A DNA stretch of 5,330 bases from an uncultured Blautia sp. (GTDB lineage Bacteria > Bacillota_A > Clostridia > Lachnospirales > Lachnospiraceae), in contig CAJLTE010000151.1 in the NCBI GenBank assembly GCA_905209435.1, positions 1-5,330 of the forward strand, written 5' to 3'. Positions 1 through 3,414 of the stretch are shown one piece after another (within the stretch, counting starts at the first letter, position 1; each line of letters begins with the position of its first letter). The notes below the pieces were generated by a model. That model did not search any database. It had not been told where the DNA came from and saw nothing but the letters and a program-made list of their open reading frames with translations. A program made the translations under genes and the position numbers.

Positions 1-71
1 CCGTAAGGTGTTTGCCAATGCAGTAGTGGGAGAAGCAAGAATCCCCCTGCTTTAGTTGAGGGGAGTGTCAA
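1..71 (+). mobile_element. Right end of an IS200/IS605-family (TnpB-carrying) element
   Basis: The sequence ends a TnpB-like reading frame, then has CCCCT (44-48) pairing with AGGGG (59-63) around a GCTTTAGTTG loop, followed by GAGTGTCAA. A C-rich/G-rich hairpin closely followed by TCAA is what I know from the right ends of IS605/IS608-type single-strand transposons, where TCAA is the right cleavage tetranucleotide. I place the boundary at 71. In TnpB systems this end also encodes the 3' part of the guide (omega) RNA, with the guide taken from DNA flanking the element, here starting near 72. The left part of the element is outside the window, so whether it is intact cannot be said. The hairpin is short and the boundary is inferred from motif alone. 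Confidence 0.7.
2..55 (+). CDS. tnpB: C-terminal fragment of a TnpB-like RNA-guided nuclease
   Basis: An open frame enters from the left edge and stops at TAG (53-55). It reads RKVFANAVVGEARIPLL. The ending VVGEARIP-x-L is one I associate with the extreme C terminus of TnpB proteins of Firmicutes IS605-type elements, and the stop codon falls inside the right-end hairpin, which is the usual arrangement. Only 17 residues are visible, so none of the RuvC-like or zinc-finger motifs can be checked. The call rests on the tail motif plus the element end. The gene may be complete or broken upstream of the window. Confidence 0.6.
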   Translation, partial: RKVFANAVVGEARIPLL

Positions 72-87
72 GCCATTGTAGAAACTG

Positions 88-120
88 CCGAATTTCACCG
101 AAAGCCCCGATTCGGTGAAA
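88..120. repeat. Inverted repeat with two competing pairings
   Basis: TTTCACCGAA (93-102) is a perfect inverted repeat of TTCGGTGAAA (111-120), with an 8-base spacer. CCGAAT (88-93) is also complementary to ATTCGG (110-115), so the two pairings exclude each other. No T-tract follows on either strand, so it is not an obvious intrinsic terminator. It lies between the transposon end and the putative promoter of the secreted-protein gene and could be an operator or a structural flank of the insertion site. Its function is not known. Confidence 0.55.
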
Positions 121-127
121 AATATCA

Positions 128-156
128 TAGCAGGAATATTTTTTGTAATGTATACT
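128..156 (+). promoter_or_regulatory. Possible promoter for the secreted-protein gene
   Basis: TATACT at 151-156 is a good -10 hexamer, preceded directly by TG (149-150). No convincing -35 is present at 17-18 bases upstream (TAGCAG at 128-133). The position, about 50 bases before the start codon at 208, is right for this gene. Confidence 0.35.
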
Positions 157-207
157 ATATTTGTTAGGGAATCCAGATATACCACAAAGCAGAAAGGAAA
201 AAAGCGT

Positions 208-1326
208 ATGAGAAGAAATTGGAAAAAAGCTTTATGTGGCATTTTGACAGGTTTTATGATTGCAACGGCGGCACCAGCTGCGGTTCCGGAGTTGATCAGT
301 GCGACAGAAGTACAGGCGGCGATAAACGTAGCAACGCCGGCTATGTCTTCTATTAAGATCTCCGGCAGGAATAAGATTATTTTCAGCTGGAAACAGGTAA
401 AAGGAGTTGCCGGATACCGGGTATACCGCAAGACCGGAAACAGCGGATGGAAAGCAGTAAAAACCCTCACAGGAAGCAAAAATGTTACGTTTACCGATAC
501 AAAAGTAAGTACCGGAGTAAGCTATACTTACACAGTGAGAGCTTACCGGAAATCCGGAAAAAATACGATCTGGAGTAGATATAATGAAAAAGGTCTGACA
601 GCAATCGCAGGTCTGAATTATCTCACCCTGAATAAGACCAGCCTGACACTGGCATCGAAAAAAACTTATACACTGAAGATCAAAGGCACCAGTCTGAAAC
701 CGTCATGGAAGAGCAGCAACACAAATGTTGTCAAGATAACTTCTGTCGGAAAGATCACCGCGGTAAAAACAGGAACAGCGGTTATCACAGCGACTCTTGG
801 TGGCAGAAAATTCACCTGCAAGGTTACTGTAAAGAATCCGACCTCGGCTAATACCAGATTGACGCAGAATTATAGCAAATTGAAAAAATACATCAGTCAG
901 AAAGGCAAATATACTGAAGACGGAAATCAGTTTATAAATGTCAAAGTAGATAAAGAAAGTACTCTGATGATCGGTTATCTGAAGAAAGAAGATAAGATAG
1001 ATATTGGGATGATGCTCTCTATGCCTTCAGATGGAATCCTTGCCGGACTGGATATTATCGGAAACTGTGTGAAATCTGATACGGTCAGTGTGAAGTCCGC
1101 CCTGTCTACAAATGAAGTCTTTCTGCTGGTGACTTCTTCTACAAAAGCATCTGCTTATAAAGGTCAGAATCTGACTTTCTTGTATACAAACGGAAAAAAA
1201 GCGATGACAGATCTGCAGGATTCTTCCAATATTATGATGAAAGCGACAATGAAAGTAGCAAATGATTATCTGAAAAAGAATTTAAATCTGACAATGAAAG
1301 ATCTGGGATTCACTGCTTATAAATAA
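208..1326 (+). CDS. Secreted protein with Fn3-like and BIG2 Ig-like domains
   Basis: This is a predicted exported protein of 372 residues. The start at 208 is chosen because GAAAGGA (192-198) lies about 9 bases upstream and the product then begins with a classic signal peptide: MRRNWKK, a hydrophobic stretch (about 9-30), and a likely cleavage after VQA near residue 37. The frame is open further upstream to a GTG at 115, but that extension runs through the putative promoter and has no ribosome binding site. Residues about 43-135 look like a fibronectin type III domain (IIFSWKQVKGVAGYRVYRK, then SYTYTVRAYRKSGK). Residues about 138-208 match a BIG2 bacterial Ig-like domain (LNKTSLTLASKKTYTL, PSWKSSNTNVVKI, GKITAVKTGTAVITAT). 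Residues 214-372 are unrecognised, with a lysine-rich amphipathic end. There is no LPXTG motif or C-terminal membrane anchor, so it is probably released or held non-covalently. The Fn3 and BIG2 domains suggest surface or carbohydrate contact; no enzymatic motif is visible. No terminator lies directly after it; the nearest is at 1440-1474. Confidence 0.88.
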   Translation: MRRNWKKALCGILTGFMIATAAPAAVPELISATEVQAAINVATPAMSSIKISGRNKIIFSWKQVKGVAGYRVYRKTGNSGWKAVKTLTGSKNVTFTDTKVSTGVSYTYTVRAYRKSGKNTIWSRYNEKGLTAIAGLNYLTLNKTSLTLASKKTYTLKIKGTSLKPSWKSSNTNVVKITSVGKITAVKTGTAVITATLGGRKFTCKVTVKNPTSANTRLTQNYSKLKKYISQKGKYTEDGNQFINVKVDKESTLMIGYLKKEDKIDIGMMLSMPSDGILAGLDIIGNCVKSDTVSVKSALSTNEVFLLVTSSTKASAYKGQNLTFLYTNGKKAMTDLQDSSNIMMKATMKVANDYLKKNLNLTMKDLGFTAYK

Positions 1327-1364
1327 CAGTAACATCCTATGATGATGCCGTTAATAAAATTCGG

Positions 1365-1393
1365 TTGACAAATTAGTATAGAAAGCATAAGAT
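1365..1393 (+). promoter_or_regulatory. Promoter for the short antisense RNA
   Basis: A perfect TTGACA (1365-1370) is followed after exactly 17 bases by TAAGAT (1388-1393, 4 of 6 matches to TATAAT). The expected transcription start is near 1400. The next feature on this strand is a terminator about 40 bases later, with no well-placed ribosome binding site between, so the promoter appears to drive a small non-coding RNA. An alternative -10 (TATAGA, 1377-1382) would start the RNA about 10 bases earlier but has no good -35. Confidence 0.65.
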
Positions 1394-1394
1394 G

Positions 1395-1430
1395 ATAGTA
1401 GCTAAGAAATGTGATGAAATTCAAACATTG
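1395..1430 (+). repeat. Direct repeat block, copy 1 (antitoxin RNA side)
   Basis: ATAGTAGCTAA (1395-1405) and AAATGTGATGA (1407-1417) occur again at 1550-1560 and 1586-1596, in the same order and orientation. The similarity of the second repeat continues, with a 2-base gap, through AATTC, ACA and TGG to 1430. The copies sit at the 5' end of the putative antisense RNA and so define its pairing sites with the peptide mRNA. Confidence 0.8.
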
Positions 1431-1475
1431 GCAAAAACGAAAACCCCGGAAGTCTCGCACACTTCCGGGGTTTTC
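1400..1475 (+). ncRNA. Candidate antitoxin RNA (par RNA II-like)
   Basis: A short RNA of about 75 nt is implied by the promoter at 1365-1393 and the terminator at 1440-1474. Its sequence repeats, in direct orientation, segments of the plus strand lying opposite the 31-residue peptide gene on the minus strand, so it is complementary to that mRNA at several places. They are AGCTAA (part of the repeat at 1395-1405), AAATGTGATGA (1407-1417) and the terminator-loop segment TCGCACACT (1455-1463). This matches the logic of RNA II in the pAD1 par locus, a short RNA converging on the toxin RNA, sharing its terminator and pairing at direct repeats to block translation. The 5' end is inferred from promoter spacing. 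A 28-codon frame from ATG 1414 runs through the terminator but has no ribosome binding site, and I regard it as spurious. Confidence 0.6.
1440..1474. terminator. Bidirectional intrinsic terminator shared by convergent transcripts
   Basis: AAAACCCCGGAAGT (1440-1453) and ACTTCCGGGGTTTT (1461-1474) form a perfect 14-bp stem with a 7-base loop, CTCGCAC. T residues follow on the plus strand, and the minus strand reads TTTTCGTTTTT after the G+C-rich stem, so it should work in both directions. It ends the antisense RNA and probably also the secreted-protein transcript on the plus strand, and the peptide mRNA on the minus strand. The loop region TCGCACACT (1455-1463) recurs exactly at 1602-1610, over the peptide's start codon. 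Confidence 0.93.
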
Positions 1476-1513
1476 TATGCCGTTATGTAAGGGGGCTTAA
1501 GCCTTTCAGGCTG

Positions 1514-1609
1514 TTACTGCCTGTCGTTTCTGTCCAGCCATTTGCGAATATAGTAGCTAACTATATCCGCCGTAACAGAAACAAAAAATGTGATGATTAA
1601 TTCGCACAC
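1514..1609 (-). CDS. 31-residue membrane peptide, probable Fst-like type I toxin
   Basis: The minus strand carries AGGAGGTGA (1624-1616), then after a 9-base gap from AGGAGG a GTG start (1609-1607) and 31 codons ending in TAA (1516-1514). An in-frame stop at 1618-1616 rules out a longer product. The peptide has a short polar start, a hydrophobic membrane-spanning stretch (LIITFFVSVTADIVSYYI, residues 4-21) and a charged tail (RKWLDRNDRQ). The layout of one helix followed by a tail of the type I-x-[RK]-x-L-D-x-x-D resembles the Fst toxin of Enterococcus plasmid pAD1. Many Clostridia carry similar tiny peptides with a YYI-x-KWLDR tail. Fst-type peptides insert into the membrane when made in excess. 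Its mRNA would run from about 1640 to the terminator at 1440, about 200 nt, close to the size of par RNA I. The paired antisense RNA and the sequestered ribosome binding site support a toxin role. Toxicity itself is inference. Confidence 0.75.
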   Translation of the reverse strand: MCELIITFFVSVTADIVSYYIRKWLDRNDRQ

Positions 1610-1612
1610 TGG
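1550..1612 (+). repeat. Direct repeat block, copy 2 (opposite the toxin gene)
   Basis: ATAGTAGCTAA (1550-1560) lies within the peptide gene. AAATGTGATGA (1586-1596), continuing with looser similarity to 1612, covers the first codons and the GTG start. TCGCACACT (1602-1610) is identical to the antisense RNA's terminator-loop region. The peptide mRNA carries the complements of these, so base pairing with the antisense RNA would cover the start codon. Confidence 0.8.
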
Positions 1613-1618
1613 ACTTCA

Positions 1619-1636
1619 CCTCCTTTCTGCTGGAGG
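1619..1636 (-). promoter_or_regulatory. Hairpin sequestering the toxin ribosome binding site
   Basis: In the minus-strand transcript CCUCC (1636-1632) can pair with GGAGG (1623-1619), the core of the peptide's ribosome binding site, leaving an 8-base loop. A 5' helix that hides the ribosome binding site is a known property of Fst mRNA (RNA I) and limits translation until the antitoxin acts or decays. The stem is only 5 bp but G+C-rich. Confidence 0.55.
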
Positions 1637-1646
1637 GTTGGCAGCA

Positions 1647-1673
1647 ATTATAGTGTACTATAGTTTAGAACAA
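1647..1673 (-). promoter_or_regulatory. Promoter for the toxin mRNA
   Basis: On the minus strand a perfect TATAAT (1652-1647) is preceded by a poor -35, TTGTTC (1673-1668) at 15 bases or the overlapping TTTGTT at 16. The start would be near 1640, just ahead of the ribosome-binding-site hairpin. TATAGT (1649-1654) and ACTATA (1657-1662) form a small dyad over the -10. Confidence 0.5.
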
Positions 1674-1704
1674 ATTGGAACTATTGTGAGAAAATTTAAT
1701 GCTC

Positions 1705-1733
1705 TTGACATTGATCATAATTCGCCTTATACT
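1705..1733 (+). promoter_or_regulatory. Promoter of the thi operon
   Basis: A perfect TTGACA (1705-1710), a 17-base spacer and TATACT (1728-1733, 5 of 6) make a strong sigma-A-type promoter. Transcription would start near 1740, a few bases before the TPP riboswitch, so control is expected mainly after initiation. Confidence 0.85.
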
Positions 1734-1747
1734 AAACCATGTAAATA

Positions 1748-1832
1748 ACAGGGGAGCTTGTGATGGCAGGCTGAGAGGAAGTCTTCAACTTCGACCCTTA
1801 TACCTGATTTGGATAATACCAACGTAGGAACG
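1748..1832 (+). ncRNA. TPP riboswitch (THI element) aptamer
   Basis: The conserved blocks of the THI element occur in order: GGGGAGC (1751-1757), GGCTGAGAGG (1769-1778), a variable P3 hairpin GAAGT/ACTTC (1778-1782 with 1788-1792), GACCCTTATACCTGAT (from 1793) and GGATAATACCAACGTAGGAA (1811-1830). These form the pyrimidine- and pyrophosphate-binding arms of the TPP aptamer. Binding of thiamine pyrophosphate should favour the terminator just downstream and switch off thiazole synthesis when the cofactor is plentiful. Aptamer edges are approximate because the P1 helix is not clear by eye. Confidence 0.95.
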
Positions 1833-1849
1833 TATAAGATGAATTTACG

Positions 1850-1877
1850 GGAGATACTTTGGTGTATCTCCTTTTTT
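1850..1877 (+). terminator. Riboswitch-controlled intrinsic terminator
   Basis: GGAGATAC (1850-1857) pairs with GTATCTCC (1864-1871) around a 6-base loop and is followed by six T residues. It lies 18 bases after the aptamer, as expected for a transcriptional-attenuation TPP switch. The antiterminator partner is not obvious by eye. Confidence 0.9.
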
Positions 1878-1885
1878 ATTGGATG

Positions 1886-2001
1886 CGGATGTTTTTATCC
1901 GATTGAATACGTAAGATCAGGATTTACAGGGAAGGGATCAAGAGCGAATGCTTTTAACCCCGGTATCGACAATTGAATATTGGGAAATTTGAGAGTGAAC
2001 T
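1886..2001 (+). promoter_or_regulatory. Second structured leader between TPP switch and thiS, sensor part
   Basis: About 120 bases after the riboswitch terminator contain a chain of small hairpins: CGGAT/ATCCG (1886-1890 with 1897-1901), AAGAGC/GCTTTT (1940-1945 with 1950-1955, one wobble, GAAT loop) possibly closed by GGG/CCC (1934-1936 with 1958-1960), CAAT/ATTG (1970-1973 with 1979-1982), and GTGAAC (1995-2000), which can pair with GTTCAT (2004-2009). ATTGAATA occurs twice (1902-1909, 1972-1979). I do not recognise the fold. Its place ahead of a second terminator suggests a ligand- or tRNA-sensing domain. Candidate families are a divergent T-box or the thiS-associated RNA motif that I believe has been reported from comparative genomics; neither can be confirmed here. 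Confidence 0.45.
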
Positions 2002-2055
2002 GAGTTCATGAAGGGGTGCACCACCGCGGGTGTATTTCTTTGTGAACTCTTTTTT
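2002..2055 (+). terminator. Second leader terminator with a T-box-like tip
   Basis: GAGTTCA (2002-2008) pairs with TGAACTC (2043-2049). Allowing G-U pairs, the helix continues without interruption to CACC/GGTG (2019-2022 with 2029-2032), about 21 bp with a six-base loop ACCGCG, followed by six T residues (2050-2055). The tip reads AAGGGGTG then ACCGCGG, recalling the T-box consensus AGGGTGGNACCGCGG, but the TGGN that pairs with the tRNA acceptor end is missing. GAGTTCAT can instead pair with the upstream GTGAAC (1995-2000), and GTGAACT occurs on both sides (1995-2001, 2042-2048), so the middle strand has two exclusive partners. That is the design of an on/off attenuator. Confidence 0.75.
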
Positions 2056-2095
2056 ATTGACGAATAGCTTTTGAAGTTTCCGGAAAGGAGAGATC

Positions 2096-2299
2096 ATGAT
2101 CACAGTAAATGGTGAAAGCAGAACATTGGAAAAGCCGGTGACAGTAACAGAATATCTGGAAGCATGTAACTATGTTCCGGTGCAGGTTGTAGTAGAGCTG
2201 AATGAAGAGATCATTAAGAGAGACACTTACGATACAACAGTACTGAAAGATGGCGATGTTGTGGAGATTCTGCAGTTTATGGGCGGCGGAAGCTGCTGA
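2096..2299 (+). CDS. thiS: Thiamine sulfur-carrier protein ThiS
   Basis: ThiS is a ubiquitin-fold sulfur carrier. Its C-terminal glycine is adenylated by ThiF, converted to a thiocarboxylate and delivers sulfur to ThiG for thiazole formation in the cytoplasm. The 67-residue product has the family length and pattern: MITVNGESRTLE, VTVTEYLEACNY, VQVVVELNEEIIKRDTYDTTVLKDGDVVEILQF and a terminal glycine run. The start follows AAAGGAG (2084-2090) by 5 bases. The oddity is the end: MGGGSC, with Ser and Cys after the glycines, whereas the active form must end in Gly-Gly. Either the last residues are trimmed by a protease, as reported for the related HcyS carrier of Wolinella, or this lineage uses a variant tail. 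It is the first gene of the operon and follows two attenuators. Confidence 0.93.
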   Translation: MITVNGESRTLEKPVTVTEYLEACNYVPVQVVVELNEEIIKRDTYDTTVLKDGDVVEILQFMGGGSC

Positions 2300-2321
2300 T
2301 GTCGCTATAGAGATAAAATTA

Positions 2322-2361
2322 GGTATATATACCACGGCAGTAACTGACAGATAAGTTACTG
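2322..2361. repeat. Palindrome and hairpin in the thiS-thiG gap
   Basis: GGTATATATACC (2322-2333) is a perfect 12-bp palindrome. Five bases on, CAGTAACT (2338-2345) pairs with AGTTACTG (2354-2361) around an 8-base loop and is followed by an A-tract, not a T-tract, so it is not a terminator on this strand. The 163-base gap (2300-2462) holds no other clear signal. A 30-codon frame at 2367-2459 has no ribosome binding site. The hairpin may affect processing or stability of the operon mRNA. Confidence 0.55.
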
Positions 2362-2462
2362 AAAAAATGCAAATGAAGAATGATCTGGCAGAAGAAGGCG
2401 CTGGTTATAAATCGGTGGAAATATTTTCTGCAAACAGACATAAAGAAAGGTGGACATAAAAA

Positions 2463-3248
2463 ATGACAACAGCAAACACAAATGAAGACAAACTGATCCT
2501 GGGAGGCCATGAGTTTACTTCCCGTTTTATCCTTGGTTCCGGAAAATTTTCTCTGGAGCTTGTAAAAGCATGTATTGAAAAAGCAGGAACTCAGATCGTA
2601 ACACTTGCCCTGCGCCGTGCAAATGAGGGTGGGCTTGCCAATATTCTTGACTATGTGCCGAAGGATGTTACTCTTCTTCCGAATACATCAGGAGCCAGAA
2701 ATGCAGAGGAAGCAGTCCGTATCGCAAGACTTTCCCGCGAGCTTGGTTGTGGAGATTTTGTAAAGATCGAAGTTATCCATGACTCCAAATATCTTCTTCC
2801 GGATAATTACGAGACCATCAAGGCAACAGAGATCCTTGCAAAAGAGGGCTTTGTAGTTATGCCATACATGTATCCAGATCTGAATGCAGCCAGAGATCTG
2901 GTGAATGCAGGAGCTGCCTGTGTAATGCCACTTGGCTCTCCAATCGGTTCCAACAAAGGAATCTGTACAAAAGAATTCATCCAGATCCTTATCGACGAGA
3001 TCGACCTTCCGATCATCGTGGACGCAGGAATCGGCCGCCCGTCACAGGCATGTGAGGCTATGGAAATGGGTGCTGCAGCAGTTATGGCAAATACAGCTAT
3101 CGCAACTGCAGGAGACGTCCGTGTTATGGCGGAAGCCTTTAAGAAAGCTATTGAGGCAGGAAGAAGTGCATATCTTTCCGGTATGGGAAGAACTCTGGAG
3201 AGAGGTGCAAGTGCATCCTCACCACTGACCGGATTTCTTCATGAGTAA
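2463..3248 (+). CDS. thiG: Thiazole synthase ThiG
   Basis: ThiG condenses 1-deoxy-D-xylulose 5-phosphate, dehydroglycine and the ThiS thiocarboxylate into the thiazole phosphate unit of thiamine. The 261-residue product is slightly longer than the usual length of about 255. It shows the family's (beta/alpha)8 landmarks: [19 protein letters not shown] (11-29), the catalytic Schiff-base lysine in FVKIEV (K101), [10 protein letters not shown] (154-163) and [12 protein letters not shown] (185-196) at the phosphate site, and ANTAIA (209-214). The C terminus ASSPLTGF fits the family. The start at 2463 is preceded by AAAGGTGG (2446-2453) at 9 bases. The dehydroglycine substrate is expected from ThiH downstream, which implies an anaerobic, tyrosine-dependent route and not glycine oxidase (ThiO). 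Confidence 0.96.
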   Translation: MTTANTNEDKLILGGHEFTSRFILGSGKFSLELVKACIEKAGTQIVTLALRRANEGGLANILDYVPKDVTLLPNTSGARNAEEAVRIARLSRELGCGDFVKIEVIHDSKYLLPDNYETIKATEILAKEGFVVMPYMYPDLNAARDLVNAGAACVMPLGSPIGSNKGICTKEFIQILIDEIDLPIIVDAGIGRPSQACEAMEMGAAAVMANTAIATAGDVRVMAEAFKKAIEAGRSAYLSGMGRTLERGASASSPLTGFLHE

Positions 3249-3263
3249 AATTGATAAATGAAT

Positions 3264-3338
3264 GATTGAACGCAGAACACTAAGCGGGGGACAGGCACTG
3301 CCTGTGTAGTGAAACACAGGTATTGTCTGGTTTCAATC
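3264..3338 (+). other. Structured element in the thiG-thiH gap
   Basis: GATTGAA (3264-3270) pairs perfectly with TTCAATC (3332-3338), enclosing an imperfect hairpin built on CCTGTGT (3301-3307) and ACACAGG (3314-3320). That hairpin extends, with wobbles and one mismatch, to 3292/3329. CCTGT can instead pair upstream, as ACAGGC (3291-3296) with GCCTGT (3300-3305). No T-tract follows, so it is not an intrinsic terminator. It could control stability or translation of thiH. No known RNA family is recognised. Confidence 0.5.
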
Positions 3339-3354
3339 GAAATTAAGTTTACAG

Positions 3355-3391
3355 ATATGCAGCAGTGAGGACCAGAGTATTGCTGCAATAT
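3355..3391 (+). promoter_or_regulatory. Hairpin just ahead of the thiH ribosome binding site
   Basis: ATATGCAGCA (3355-3364) pairs with TGCTGCA plus TAT (3381-3387, 3389-3391, one bulged A). The stem ends three bases before GAGAGGAG (3394-3401), the only plausible ribosome binding site for thiH. Such a stem could act as a 5' stabiliser of a processed thiH mRNA or modulate ribosome access. Confidence 0.45.
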
Positions 3392-3414
3392 ATGAGAGGA
3401 GCGACATAAGAGTA

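Noticed and set aside
115..207. N-terminal extension of the secreted protein from a GTG at 115
   Set aside because: It runs through the putative -10 element, lacks a ribosome binding site, and would put 31 residues in front of a good signal peptide. The ATG at 208 has GAAAGGA at the proper distance.
1414..1500. 28-codon plus-strand frame through the bidirectional terminator
   Set aside because: There is no ribosome binding site, the frame crosses the terminator stem, and the region is better explained as antisense RNA.
2008..2067. 19-codon frame with two Cys codons inside the second thi leader, as a cysteine leader peptide
   Set aside because: There is no ribosome binding site before the ATG, the two Cys codons are 8 codons apart, and most of the frame lies in the terminator stem, so composition is dictated by pairing. 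A cysteine signal is only speculation.
2054..2335. Minus-strand 93-codon frame across thiS
   Set aside because: It is a shadow of the thiS region with no ribosome binding site and atypical composition; ThiS on the plus strand is unambiguous.
2367..2459. 30-codon frame between thiS and thiG
   Set aside because: Only an A-tract precedes the ATG, the peptide resembles nothing known to me, and its end simply contains the thiG ribosome binding site.
2932..3228. Frame of 98 codons overlapping thiG in another plus-strand frame
   Set aside because: It is a shadow frame inside a strongly conserved gene, with skewed Gln/Arg/Trp composition and no ribosome binding site.
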